A stretch of DNA of 64,000 bases from positions 5,935,001-5,999,000 of the forward strand of contig NZ_CP087106.1 of NCBI RefSeq assembly GCF_028583545.1. The letters run 5' to 3'. Below, in pieces: positions 8,967 through 17,193 of this stretch. Below the pieces are notes generated by a model. That model searched no databases. It was not told the DNA's origin and saw only the letters and a list, made by a program, of their open reading frames with translations. Position numbers and translations under genes: made by a program. How positions within the stretch are numbered: the stretch's first letter is position 1; the number at the start of each line of letters is the position of its first letter. The stretch comes from Methylobacterium sp. NMS14P (lineage in GTDB: Bacteria; Pseudomonadota; Alphaproteobacteria; Rhizobiales; Beijerinckiaceae).

Positions 8967-9338
8967 ATGAACTACGCCGCCAACGCCTACGCCAAGACTT
9001 CTCACAGCGCGCTGTCGCCCCGCGAAGCCGAATCCGCCGTGCTGCTGAAGGCGGCCCAGAAGCTGATCGGTGCTAGTCAGGGTCTCGTCAGCGGCGACGC
9101 CGGCCGGATCAACGAGGCCCTGTCGTTCAACCAGCGGGTCTGGACGCTGCTGACCTCCGAGGCGACGTCCGCGGAGAACCCGCTCCCCGCCGACGTGAAG
9201 CAGGGCGTCGGTCGCCTGGGCGTGTTCGTGCTCCAGAGCTGCATCGACACCATGATCGCCCCGACGCCGGAGAAGATCGCCACGCTGGTGTCGATCAACA
9301 ACCACATCGCCGCCGGCCTCCAGGGCAATCCCGGCTAG
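8967..9338 (+). CDS. flaF: Flagellar biosynthesis regulator FlaF
   Basis: This 123-residue member of the FlaF family promotes flagellin translation or secretion in alphaproteobacteria, acting opposite FlbT. The whole length matches the family: a Tyr/Ala-rich start (NYAANAYAKT), the helical segment REAESAVLLKAAQKL, and FNQRVWTLLTSE in the middle. A 6-bp hairpin (9330-9335 with 9341-9346) places the TAG stop codon in its loop. The gene converges on flbT with only 13 bases between the stops. No flagellin or hook genes lie nearby, so this pair stands apart from structural flagellar genes in this window. Confidence 0.9.
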   Translation: MNYAANAYAKTSHSALSPREAESAVLLKAAQKLIGASQGLVSGDAGRINEALSFNQRVWTLLTSEATSAENPLPADVKQGVGRLGVFVLQSCIDTMIAPTPEKIATLVSINNHIAAGLQGNPG

Positions 9339-9351
9339 AGGCCGGGCCTCG

Positions 9352-9765
9352 TCAGGGAGCCGCCGCCTGATCCGCCACGTCGGCCTGCGATGCCGAGCCG
9401 GCGGCCTCCCACTCGACGAGTTTGCGGCTCAGCTTGAGCGACCGGTAATACTCGCCGGCCTCGACGGCCTGCGCGATCGCGGCGATCTGCTCGGCCGCGG
9501 CCGGCGCCAGCCCGAGCAGGTCGGTGGCCTGCCGGAAGAACAGGTCGATGCTCTGCGTCGGGTCGTCGGCGAGGTAGATGACCGTCAGCGTCAGGTGGAG
9601 ACGCTTGCAGGCCGTGTCGGCCTCGCTCTCCGTGATGATCTCGCTCTCGCGCAGGAACTTGCACTGCGTCTCGATCAGGAAGGTCGAGCGACGGTCGCCG
9701 TTGCGCAGCAGCGCGCCGTTGATGATCAGCCGCTCGAACGGCTTGAGTTCCAGGCGCAGGGGCAT
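9352..9765 (-). CDS. flbT: Flagellar biosynthesis repressor FlbT
   Basis: This 137-residue FlbT protein binds the 5' untranslated region of flagellin mRNA and blocks or tunes its translation in Caulobacter and relatives. Family features are LRLELKPFERLIINGALLRN at the N-terminus, FLRESEIITESEAD in the middle and the helix EYYRSLKLSRKLVEWE near the C-terminus. The gene is convergent with flaF, its usual antagonist, leaving 13 bases between the stop codons. This differs from the tandem flaF-flbT order found in several relatives. Confidence 0.9.
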   Translation of the reverse strand: MPLRLELKPFERLIINGALLRNGDRRSTFLIETQCKFLRESEIITESEADTACKRLHLTLTVIYLADDPTQSIDLFFRQATDLLGLAPAAAEQIAAIAQAVEAGEYYRSLKLSRKLVEWEAAGSASQADVADQAAAP

Positions 9766-9876
9766 CGGGCGTTCCTTTCTAGAAGACCCGGCGATCTCAT
9801 TCGTGAACCGTTAACGTTTTGAGAATTTCCGGCGGCCTCGCCACCGTTGCGGCGGGCGACCGCCGTGGTAAACTCA

Positions 9877-9904
9877 GACAAATCACAGTGCACTGCGATC
9901 TGTC
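9877..9904. promoter_or_regulatory. 28-bp inverted repeat before xylB (candidate operator)
   Basis: The arms are GACAaATCaCAGTG and CACTGcGATcTGTC. Twelve of 14 base pairs match and the central ten bases are fully palindromic. The right arm ends next to the ribosome binding site GAGGAGG (9905-9911) and 12 bases before the xylB ATG. The position and symmetry suit a dimeric repressor such as a GntR, LacI or IclR type, or an RNA hairpin acting on translation. No regulator gene is adjacent. Confidence 0.6.
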
Positions 9905-9915
9905 GAGGAGGTCCG

Positions 9916-10692
9916 ATGGCGGCGCAGCCGGATCGTCGCGCGCGGTATCCGAGCCTCGCCGGGAAGCGCGTCCTCGTGACCGGCGGCGCCTCGGGCATCG
10001 GCGAGGGGCTGGTCGAGGCCTTCGTCGGTCAGGGTGCCCGCGTCCTGTTCTGCGATATCGCGGACGATGCGGCCCGCGCCGTGGTGGCGGGTCTCGCGCC
10101 CGGCGCCGCGCACGCTCCGCTCTACCGGCGCTGCGACCTGACCGATGTCGAGGCGGTCCGCGCACTGGTCGCCGAGGCCGACACGTCCCTGGGCGGGCTC
10201 GACGTCCTGATCAACAATGCCGGCAACGACGACCGCCACGCTCTCGCGGACGTGACGCCCGCCTACTGGGACGACCGGATGGCGGTGAACCTGCGCCACC
10301 TGTTCTTCGCCGCCCAGGCGGCGGTTCCGGCCATGCGGCGCGCCGGCGGCGGCGTGATCCTCAACTTCGGGTCGATCAGCTGGCATCTCGGGCTCAGGGA
10401 GATGCCGCTCTACCAGACCGCCAAGGCGGCGATCGAGGGAATGACCCGCGCCCTGGCCCGCGACCTCGGCCGCGACAACATCCGGGTGGCGTCGATCGTG
10501 CCCGGCAACGTCCAGACGCCCCGGCAGGAGCGATGGTACTCGCCGGAGGGCGAGGCGGAGATCGTCGCCGCACAATGCCTCGGTGGGCGGATCCAGCCGG
10601 CCGACGTCGCCGCGCTGGTCCTGTTCCTGGCCTCGGACGACGCGCGCATGTGCACGGGCCACCCGTACTTCGTGGACGCGGGCTGGCGCTGA
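9916..10692 (+). CDS. xylB: D-xylose 1-dehydrogenase XylB-like (SDR family)
   Basis: This 258-residue short-chain dehydrogenase probably oxidises D-xylose to xylonolactone with NAD+, the first step of the Weimberg-type route. It has the NAD-binding TGGASGIG near residue 23, NNAGNDDRHALADVT, the catalytic Ser in NFGSISWHLGL, and the YxxxK pair in YQTAKAAIEGMTRALARDLG. The combination of NNAGNDDRH, SISWHLGL, GRIQPADVAALVLFLASDD and the ending VDAGWR closely resembles what I remember of Caulobacter XylB. The ATG at 9916 follows a strong GAGGAGG site; longer starts would run through the inverted repeat. The other xylose genes are absent here, so the gene stands alone with its probable operator. 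Confidence 0.8.
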   Translation: MAAQPDRRARYPSLAGKRVLVTGGASGIGEGLVEAFVGQGARVLFCDIADDAARAVVAGLAPGAAHAPLYRRCDLTDVEAVRALVAEADTSLGGLDVLINNAGNDDRHALADVTPAYWDDRMAVNLRHLFFAAQAAVPAMRRAGGGVILNFGSISWHLGLREMPLYQTAKAAIEGMTRALARDLGRDNIRVASIVPGNVQTPRQERWYSPEGEAEIVAAQCLGGRIQPADVAALVLFLASDDARMCTGHPYFVDAGWR

Positions 10693-10763
10693 GCCGGCGG
10701 CGGGTAAGGACTCGGCCGGACCAGGGTCGCCACCTGCGCTCCGGCCCGGCCCGCTCCCGTGCC

Positions 10764-10994
10764 TCAGTCGCACGTCTCCTTCTTCACGGTCTTCGAGTCG
10801 CCCATGTCGTTCTCCTTGCGCACCGTCTTGGTGACGCAGCCGTCGCCGTGGTCGTGGACGGTCACGGACTTCGACTCGGTGGCCGGGCGGTCGACGACGA
10901 CCGCCGGACGGTCGCGCTCGATGACGGTGGTCTGGGCGTGCGCGGCGGCGCCGAGGCTCAACAGGGCGGCGGTCGCGAGCAAGGTCGTGCGCAT
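10764..10994 (-). CDS. Small secreted hypothetical protein
   Basis: This 76-residue protein has a clear signal peptide (MRTTLLATAALLSLGAAAHA, cleaved before QTTVIE). The mature part is about 56 residues, strongly charged, rich in Val, Lys, Asp and Glu, and has two cysteines (GDGCVTK and the C-terminal ETCD). It is probably a small periplasmic protein of unknown function. It is convergent with xylB, about 70 bases away. An upstream in-frame extension is possible but would bury the signal peptide. Confidence 0.65.
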   Translation of the reverse strand: MRTTLLATAALLSLGAAAHAQTTVIERDRPAVVVDRPATESKSVTVHDHGDGCVTKTVRKENDMGDSKTVKKETCD

Positions 10995-11211
10995 GCGGAA
11001 ACTCCAATACCGATTTCGGTACCGGGTAACGGCAATGCCAGCTTGGGCGTTCCGCGGATTCTCGGTGTCGTGAGGCGGGCCGAACCCGTAACCAACTTGG
11101 CTCGGCCCGCGCGCCGTTCGGCATGAGGTGCAGCCGGAGCGACGGCGCCAAAGACCGCGGAAGCCGACTCGTGGCAACCCCGGCGGACTACGTGCGCGGC
11201 GCGCCCGGACT

Positions 11212-11463
11212 TCAACCGCCCGTCATCGGGGGGAAGAAGGCGATCTCGCGGGCCCCGGCGATCGGCGCGTCCGGCTTGGCATGGGCCCGGTCGATCGCCG
11301 CGCGAACGACGCCCGGATCCTCGAAGGCGTAGGCGTACTCCTCGCCCCGGCCCCGGAGCCACCCGACGAGGTCGGCAACGGTGGCGACTTCCGGCGGCGG
11401 CGCCAGCTCCTCCTCTGAGCGTCCGATCCGCTCGCGGACCCAGGCGAAATAGACGAGCTTCAT
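11212..11463 (-). CDS. moaD: Molybdopterin synthase sulfur carrier subunit MoaD
   Basis: MoaD is the ubiquitin-like sulfur carrier that, as a C-terminal thiocarboxylate, donates sulfur through MoaE to make the molybdopterin dithiolene. The 83-residue protein begins MKLVYFAWVRERIG and ends FFPPMTGG, with the terminal Gly-Gly that is adenylated and sulfurated. The length and the VxxLxxWL segment near residue 32 fit the family. It follows pgsA on the same strand after 54 bases, the order uvrC-pgsA-moaD being common in Rhizobiales. The usual partner moaE is not in the window immediately after it. Confidence 0.9.
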   Translation of the reverse strand: MKLVYFAWVRERIGRSEEELAPPPEVATVADLVGWLRGRGEEYAYAFEDPGVVRAAIDRAHAKPDAPIAGAREIAFFPPMTGG

Positions 11464-11517
11464 CGCTTCACCGTACCGGAGACAGGGCAGGGACCGCGCG
11501 TCCCGGAGGCGGGTCCG

Positions 11518-12117
11518 TCAGCGCGGGTCGTCGATGACGTGCTTGATCCCGGCCCGCATGTAGTCCCAGCCGGTCCACAGCGTGAGCGCGGCGGCGAGCC
11601 ACAGGAGCGTCAGGCCGATCGCCTCGGTTCCCGGGAGCACCGTCTCGCCCGCCGGGCCGGCCACCAGGAAGCCGAGCGCCAGGAGCTGCACGGTGGTCTT
11701 CCACTTGGCGATCCGGCTGACCGGCACGCCGACCTTCAGCTCCGCCAGATACTCGCGCAGGCCGGAGACCAGCACCTCGCGGCACAGGATCACGATCGCC
11801 GCCCAGATGTTCGAGCCGACGATGGTGTGGTCCGCCGCCAGCATCAGCAGGCAGGCCGAGACCAGGAGCTTGTCGGCGATCGGATCGAGCATCCGGCCGA
11901 GCGCGGAGCTCTGGTGGTAGGTGCGGGCGACGTAGCCGTCGAGGTAGTCGGTGATCGCGGCCGCGACGAACACCCCCAGCGCCGTCCACCGCGCCGTGTG
12001 GGATTCGGGCCAGAACAGCAGCGCGACCATCACCGGCACGGCAACGAGGCGCCCGTAGGTCAGGCAATTCGCGAGCGTCCAGGCCGGCGACCGTCGTCGG
12101 GGAAGGACGGCGTTCAT
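11518..12117 (-). CDS. pgsA: CDP-diacylglycerol-glycerol-3-phosphate 3-phosphatidyltransferase PgsA
   Basis: This 199-residue membrane enzyme makes phosphatidylglycerol phosphate from CDP-diacylglycerol and glycerol-3-phosphate. The CDP-alcohol phosphotransferase signature DYLDGYVAR...G...D...D is complete: DYLDGYVARTYHQS followed by GRMLDPIADK. Several hydrophobic helices surround it. The start MNAVLPRRRSPAWTLAN at 12117 gives the usual length. A longer start at 12204 would add 29 residues and overlap the end of uvrC by 14 bases; neither has a strong ribosome binding site. Upstream uvrC and downstream moaD are on the same strand. Confidence 0.9.
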   Translation of the reverse strand: MNAVLPRRRSPAWTLANCLTYGRLVAVPVMVALLFWPESHTARWTALGVFVAAAITDYLDGYVARTYHQSSALGRMLDPIADKLLVSACLLMLAADHTIVGSNIWAAIVILCREVLVSGLREYLAELKVGVPVSRIAKWKTTVQLLALGFLVAGPAGETVLPGTEAIGLTLLWLAAALTLWTGWDYMRAGIKHVIDDPR

Positions 12118-12190
12118 CGCAGGGGTGAAATCAGAGCGGGGCCCGGGCGTCAACGCCTCAGATCCCGCCTCGGCCATCGCGGCCGGGTTC

Positions 12191-14257
12191 TCAGGCGCCG
12201 GCATGGAAGAAGTCGTAGACCGCCCGCGCGGTGGCGGCGTTCACGCCCGGGGTCCTGGCCAGATCCTCGAAGGCGGCGCGCTCGATCGCCTTCACGGTCC
12301 CGAAGTGGTGCAGCAGCGCGCGCTTGCGGCTCGGCCCGATGCCGGCGATCTCGTCCAACGGATTCCTCACCATCTCACGCTTCCGCTTGGCCCGGTGGCT
12401 GCCGATGGCGAAGCGGTGCGCCTCGTCGCGGAGCCGCTGCACGAAGTAGAGCGTCGGGTCGCGCGGCGGAAGCTTGAAGGGCGGCCGGCCGGGCACGAAA
12501 AACGTCTCGCGGCCGGCATCGCGGTCGCGGCCCTTGGCGACGCCGATCAGGGGCACGCCCGCGACGCCGACTTCCTCCAGCGCCGCCCGCGCGGCGTCGA
12601 GCTGGCCCTTGCCGCCGTCGATCAGCACGAGGTCCGGCCAGGCCGGGAACGCCTCGCTCTCGTCCGCCGGCGCGGGCACCGGCTCCGGCACGCCGCCCTC
12701 GGCCGCGGAGGCGGCCGCCTCTCGCTCGGTGCGCGGCGCCTCCTTCACGAGCCTCTTGAACCGCCGCTGCAGCACCTCGCGCATCATGCCGTAATCGTCG
12801 CCGGGGGTGAGGTCCTCGGACTTGATGTTGAACGTGCGGTAGTGCGCCTTCATGAAGCCCGTCGGGCCGGCGACGATCATGCCGCCGACCGCGTTCGTGC
12901 CCATGATGTGCGAGTTGTCGTAGACCTCGATCCGCCGGGGCGCCCTGTCGAGCCCGAAGGCCTGGCCGAGCGCCGCCAGCAGCTTGCCCTGCGAGGCCGT
13001 GTCGGCGAGGCGCCGCGCCAGCGCCTCCTTGGCGTTGCGCTGGGCGTAGTCGACGAGGTTCTTCCGCTCGCCGCGGCTCGGCCGGTGGATCTCGACGCGG
13101 TACTCCACCCGGCTCGACAGGGCCGCCGCCACCAGCTCCGCGTCCTCGATCGCGTGGCTCGTCAGCACCGTCCGGGGCGCGGGCTTGTCGTCGTAGAACT
13201 GGCCGATGAACGAGCCCAGCACCTCGTCGGGCGTCATCGTCCGGTCGGCTTTCGGGAAATAGGCGCGGTTGCCCCAGTTCTGGAAGTTCCGGAAGAAAAA
13301 CACCTCGATGCAGAACTGGCCGGCCTGCTCGTCGAGGGCGAACACGTCCGCCTCCTCGACGCCCTGGGTGTTGACCCCCTGCACGCCCTGGATCGCCGAG
13401 AGGGCGGCGATGCGGTCGCGGAACCGGGCGGCGCGCTCGAACTCCATCGTCTCGGACGCCGCCTGCATCTCGGCGCGCATCCGGTCCTTCACGGCGTTCG
13501 ACTTGCCGGCGAGGAACGCCCGCGCGGAATCCGCCATGGCGGCGTAGTCCTCGGGCCCGATCTCGCCCGTGCAGGGTCCGGAGCAGCGCTTGATCTGGTA
13601 GAGCAGGCAGGGCCGGGTGCGGTTCTCGTAGTAGCTGTCGGTGCAGGTGCGCAGCAGGAAGGCGCGCTGCAGGGCGTTCACCGTCCGGTTCACCGCCCAG
13701 ACACTGGCGAAGGGGCCGTAATAGTTGCCCTTCCGGCGCCGGGCGCCCCGGTGCTTGACGATCTGCGGGGCGGGGCCGTCGTCGGTGACCAGGATGTAGG
13801 GGAACGACTTGTCGTCCCGCATCAGCACGTTGAAGCGGGGCTTCAGCTGCTTGATCAGGTTGGCTTCGAGGAGGAGCGCCTCGGTCTCGGTCGCGGTGGT
13901 GACGAACTCCATCGCCGCCGTCTGCGAGATCATCCGGGCGATGCGGTTCGAGTGCGCCTGGCCCCGCGCGTAGGAGCCGACCCGCGCCTTCAGGTTCTTG
14001 GCCTTGCCAACGTAGAGGACGTCGCCGCGATGGTCGAACATCCGGTAGACGCCCGGCGAGGACGGCAGGGTCGACCAGAACCTACGGATCACCTCGGTGC
14101 CGGCCTGGACGGCGCCCGCCTCGAAGTCGAAGTCGATCTCCGGCGCCTCCGTCTCGGAGAGGCCGGCTTCCGGCTCGTCGGCGGTCTCGTCCCGCTCGGC
14201 GTCGCGGCCGTCGTCGAAGGTGTCGGGGGGCAGGTCTGAGAGGGCTCTGCGGCTCAT
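12191..14257 (-). CDS. uvrC: Excinuclease ABC subunit C UvrC
   Basis: UvrC makes both incisions around bulky DNA lesions after UvrAB loading. The 688-residue protein has the GIY-YIG nuclease (SPGVYRMFD near residue 67, [13 protein letters not shown] from 81), the UVR motif that contacts UvrB ([19 protein letters not shown]), the RNase H-like nuclease domain with YDNSHIMGT and [14 protein letters not shown], and a C-terminal helix-hairpin-helix pair ([17 protein letters not shown]). An acidic N-terminal extension of about 55 residues and a Pro/Ala/Glu-rich insertion before the last nuclease motif make it longer than E. coli UvrC. pgsA follows on the same strand. Confidence 0.96.
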   Translation of the reverse strand: MSRRALSDLPPDTFDDGRDAERDETADEPEAGLSETEAPEIDFDFEAGAVQAGTEVIRRFWSTLPSSPGVYRMFDHRGDVLYVGKAKNLKARVGSYARGQAHSNRIARMISQTAAMEFVTTATETEALLLEANLIKQLKPRFNVLMRDDKSFPYILVTDDGPAPQIVKHRGARRRKGNYYGPFASVWAVNRTVNALQRAFLLRTCTDSYYENRTRPCLLYQIKRCSGPCTGEIGPEDYAAMADSARAFLAGKSNAVKDRMRAEMQAASETMEFERAARFRDRIAALSAIQGVQGVNTQGVEEADVFALDEQAGQFCIEVFFFRNFQNWGNRAYFPKADRTMTPDEVLGSFIGQFYDDKPAPRTVLTSHAIEDAELVAAALSSRVEYRVEIHRPSRGERKNLVDYAQRNAKEALARRLADTASQGKLLAALGQAFGLDRAPRRIEVYDNSHIMGTNAVGGMIVAGPTGFMKAHYRTFNIKSEDLTPGDDYGMMREVLQRRFKRLVKEAPRTEREAAASAAEGGVPEPVPAPADESEAFPAWPDLVLIDGGKGQLDAARAALEEVGVAGVPLIGVAKGRDRDAGRETFFVPGRPPFKLPPRDPTLYFVQRLRDEAHRFAIGSHRAKRKREMVRNPLDEIAGIGPSRKRALLHHFGTVKAIERAAFEDLARTPGVNAATARAVYDFFHAGA

Positions 14258-14331
14258 ACCGCAGATCTAAGCGTTCCGAAGCGCCAAGGGGACCGGGGCG
14301 GCGACAAAAATCGCGCGCCCGGTCCGATCGA

Positions 14332-15048
14332 TCAGTCGAACAGCGAGTCGATGTCGCTCTGGTCGACGTGGCCGATATCGTGGTCGAGCTTGGGCCCGTT
14401 GAGGAGCGAGCTCTCGTCGTCCAGGGAGGTCGGCACCGGCATCACGGTGATGAGCTCCTTGAAGCTGTCGAGCTCCGACCACGTGGCGATGAGCCGGTCG
14501 AGATGCTCCTCGATGAACTTCATCACGCTGACGATCTTGGTGATCCGCTGGCCGGTCAGGTCCTGGAAGTTGCAGGCCTCGTAGGCGGTGATCACGCGCT
14601 CGAGGATCACGTCGACGTGCTGCTTCGTGCCGGGCGGCAGCGTCGCGGCGTTGAGCATGCCGGCGTGGCTCTCGATCTCCTCGATCGCGCCGAGGAGCTG
14701 CGTGGTGGCGCGCTCCGTCGAGTCGACCACCGCGTCGAGCTCGTCGGCCGCCCGGCGCATGCCCTTGCCGGTATTCTCGGTCCGGTGCAGCGTCGCCAGC
14801 TCCGACTTGGTGCGGGTGATCGCCTCCTTCATCACGTCGAGCTCGGTGCGCATCGCCAGCGCCTCGTGCAGCTCGCGGCGGCACGACTCGATGGTCTCGC
14901 TCGCGCTCATCTGCGTGACGCGGCGCAAGTCCTGGATGGCGTTGAAGATCTCCTCGAGGCGCTCGCTCGAGGCGGACGCCCCAGGCCCGGGAGGAGGAGC
15001 CGCGGGAAGCCCGAGACTGTCTTCGATGCGATAGCGCTTCTGGGTCAT
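14332..15048 (-). CDS. cheZ: Chemotaxis protein phosphatase CheZ
   Basis: CheZ removes phosphate from CheY-P, shutting off the motor signal. The 238-residue, largely coiled-coil protein contains the catalytic segment ACNFQDLTGQRITKI, in which Asp163 and Gln167 correspond to E. coli Asp143 and Gln147. The C-terminal tail VDQSDIDSLFD resembles the CheY-binding peptide of the family. The start MTQKRYRIED at 15048 was chosen because the frame further upstream reads as non-coding Arg/Pro-rich sequence. It lies 74 bases from uvrC on the same strand and is divergent from the L,D-transpeptidase. CheZ is found in only some alphaproteobacteria. No other chemotaxis genes are nearby. Confidence 0.88.
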   Translation of the reverse strand: MTQKRYRIEDSLGLPAAPPPGPGASASSERLEEIFNAIQDLRRVTQMSASETIESCRRELHEALAMRTELDVMKEAITRTKSELATLHRTENTGKGMRRAADELDAVVDSTERATTQLLGAIEEIESHAGMLNAATLPPGTKQHVDVILERVITAYEACNFQDLTGQRITKIVSVMKFIEEHLDRLIATWSELDSFKELITVMPVPTSLDDESSLLNGPKLDHDIGHVDQSDIDSLFD

Positions 15049-15326
15049 CGTCCGGGCGTGGGCGTTCGGGTTCCGTCGCCGCGACTGTCTACCATAACGG
15101 TTAGCGGACTGTGACTGCCGCGCTTCATGCGGCGGCCTCGGTAATCTCTGAGGCGAGGCCCGTGCCGCGCGGTGAGGCTTAACCGCCGATTCACGCTGGC
15201 GGCGACCGGCCGGGGAGAGGCCGGGCCACGCCGGCGATTCACCACGTTCGTTCACCTGATTCGGTAAAATTCAACGGGATCGTTCGCGGGCCGGGAGCAA
15301 GGGCTCCGGCTCGGGAGCATGCGACG

Positions 15327-16130
15327 ATGCGGCGTTCAGTCCGTCTGGGAATGGGGGTGGCTGCGGCCGCGTTCGTGCTGTGCGGCCCCGCCCGGGCGCA
15401 GCAGGCGCGCTACGCCGAGGGCGGCTACGGCGGCGGCCTGATCGAGTATCTCGTCACCGGCAGTGCCGGCGGCAGCGGCGCCGGGCGCGGCTGGCCGCAG
15501 CGCGCCACCCCGCAGCAGCGGGTCGCGGCCTATTCCGGCGAGCTGGTGCCGGTGGAGCCGGAACCCTCCCAGGCCTACGGACAGGCTTACGGACAGTCCT
15601 ACGGTGCCCCCCAGACTTACGGCGCGCCGCCCGCGGCGGCCTACGGCTCACCCCCGGCGGATCCGGGCCGGATCGGCCGCGCGGTCTCGCCGGAGTACCA
15701 GCGCCAGGAGGTCGCCTTCGCGGGGCGGCAGAAGCCCGGCACGATAGTGATCGATACCGCCGGCAAGCATCTCTACCTCGTGCAGGCCGGGCAGCGCGCC
15801 CTGCGCTACGGGATCGGCGTCGGCCGCCCCGGCTTCGCCTGGAGCGGTCTCAAGACGGTCAGCCGCAAGGCGGAGTGGCCGGACTGGACGCCGCCGGCCG
15901 AGATGCTGGCCCGCCGACCCGATCTGCCGCGCCACATGGCCGGCGGCCCGGAGAACCCGCTGGGCGCCCGCGCCCTCTATCTCGGCTCGTCGCTCTACCG
16001 GATCCACGGGACGAACGAGCCCAACACGATCGGCCAGTCGGTCTCGTCGGGGTGCATCCGGATGATGAACGACGACGTCATCGATCTCTACGAGCGCGTG
16101 CCGGTGGGAACGCGGGTCGAGGTCCTCTGA
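15327..16130 (+). CDS. L,D-transpeptidase (YkuD domain), exported
   Basis: This 267-residue periplasmic enzyme is expected to form 3-3 peptidoglycan crosslinks or attach proteins to peptidoglycan. It has a signal peptide (residues 1-24, ending PARA), a Tyr-Gly-Gln-rich linker with short repeats (YGQAYGQSYG near residues 84-93), and a C-terminal YkuD domain. The catalytic motif is intact: H227 in RIHGTN and C243 in SSGCIRM, with R245 following. The domain starts at TIVIDTAGKHLYLV near residue 139. A strong hairpin at 16178-16208 lies downstream, between this gene and the convergent DUF2076 gene. Confidence 0.92.
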   Translation: MRRSVRLGMGVAAAAFVLCGPARAQQARYAEGGYGGGLIEYLVTGSAGGSGAGRGWPQRATPQQRVAAYSGELVPVEPEPSQAYGQAYGQSYGAPQTYGAPPAAAYGSPPADPGRIGRAVSPEYQRQEVAFAGRQKPGTIVIDTAGKHLYLVQAGQRALRYGIGVGRPGFAWSGLKTVSRKAEWPDWTPPAEMLARRPDLPRHMAGGPENPLGARALYLGSSLYRIHGTNEPNTIGQSVSSGCIRMMNDDVIDLYERVPVGTRVEVL

Positions 16131-16177
16131 GCGCCCGCCGCGACCCCGTCGCGGGCCGAATATCCCGGAGACAAAGA

Positions 16178-16208
16178 AGGCCCGGCCGCGCCTGACGCGA
16201 CCGGGCCT
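16178..16208. terminator. Hairpin terminator between convergent genes
   Basis: Bases 16178-16190 pair with 16196-16208, with one mismatch in 13 pairs and a 5-base loop (CCTGA). It lies between the stops of the L,D-transpeptidase (plus) and DUF2076 gene (minus), so it could end transcription from both sides. An A-rich run (ACAAAGAA) precedes it on the plus strand, giving T residues after the stem for minus-strand transcription. Confidence 0.7.
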
Positions 16209-16228
16209 CCCGCTCGGTGTGGGGACGA

Positions 16229-16996
16229 TCAGGTCCAGTCGCTGTCGTCGCCGCCACCGAGGTCGCCGCCGAAATCGCCGCCCGGATCGCTGTAGCCGGC
16301 GTCCTGGAAGCTACCCATGTCGCCGCCGCTGTTGTCGAGGGCCGAACCGAGATCCTGGTTGCCGCCGCCGTCGCCGTAGTAGTTGTTGACGACGGTCTCG
16401 CCGCTCCCGCCGCCCAGGCCCGCCGCCGCGGCGCTGCCGAGGCTGGAATGGCCGCCCGCGAAGGCGTTCGACAGGGCGCTGCCGAGGAGCATGCCGCCCG
16501 CCGCGCCGGCCGCCATGGGCAGGGCCGTCGCCATGAAGCCGCCGCCGCGCGCCGGGGCCTGGGGCTGGCCGCCCCACGGACCGCCCTGCTGCTGCGGGTA
16601 ACCGCCCTGCTGCGGGTAGCCCTGCTGCGGATAACCCTGCGGCGGCGGGCCGCCCTGATTGCCCCAGGGCTGGCCGCCCGGGCGCGGCTGGCCGTAGCCG
16701 GGCTGGGGCTCCTGGCGCTGCTGGCTGCCGCCGCCGAAGATGCTCGACAGGAAGCCGCCGCCCCCGGAGGACTGGGCCGGGGCCGCCTGGCTGCGGGCCT
16801 GCTCCAACTGCTGGTTCAGGCTCTTGATCGCCTCTTCCTGCACGTAGATCAGCTGCGCCATGGCGTAGGGCGCGTAGGGCTGCGCGCGGAGCTTGTCGGC
16901 GATGAAGCGCTCCGCCTCCGCGTCGCGGGGCTGGGTCTGCGCCTGCTCCAGCCGCTGGAAGATTCCCGAAATGACGTCGCGTTCTTCGCTGTTCAT
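16229..16996 (-). CDS. DUF2076 domain-containing protein with Gln/Gly/Pro-rich centre
   Basis: This 255-residue protein has an N-terminal helical DUF2076 region (NSEERDVISGIFQRLEQAQ, then a second helix around residues 40-72). The centre, about residues 73-150, is low-complexity: GGG-rich, then repeats of GYPQQ and related units. After it comes a short hydrophobic, Gly/Ala-rich segment (MATALPMAAGAAGGMLLG) and an acidic Gly/Asp-rich tail. The function of the family is unknown. Composition suggests a flexible or self-associating surface or cytoplasmic protein. ATG 16996 follows a GAGGAGG site 8 bases upstream, which decides the start. Confidence 0.8.
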   Translation of the reverse strand: MNSEERDVISGIFQRLEQAQTQPRDAEAERFIADKLRAQPYAPYAMAQLIYVQEEAIKSLNQQLEQARSQAAPAQSSGGGGFLSSIFGGGSQQRQEPQPGYGQPRPGGQPWGNQGGPPPQGYPQQGYPQQGGYPQQQGGPWGGQPQAPARGGGFMATALPMAAGAAGGMLLGSALSNAFAGGHSSLGSAAAAGLGGGSGETVVNNYYGDGGGNQDLGSALDNSGGDMGSFQDAGYSDPGGDFGGDLGGGDDSDWT

Positions 16997-17121
16997 GGAG
17001 TCGTCCTCCTCGAATCTCACCCGCGGGCCCGAACGCGCCGCATGGCAGCTAGGACATGGGTGCGCGGCGACGCTTTGTCAGGGGGATTGCGAAAACTTCA
17101 TCCGCCTGTCCCGAAACGCGA

Positions 17122-17147
17122 GAAGCCCGACCTTCCGGCCGGGCTTC
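17122..17147 (-). terminator. Hairpin downstream of the Omp25-like gene
   Basis: GAAGCCCGACC pairs with GGCCGGGCTTC (10 of 11 pairs) around a TTCC loop. It begins 46 bases after the stop of the outer membrane protein gene on the minus strand and probably terminates it. The T tract after the stem is weak. Confidence 0.55.
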
Positions 17148-17193
17148 CTGCAGGCAGAGTGTGGGGCGCGGCCGCGGCCGCGCCGACGCGATC

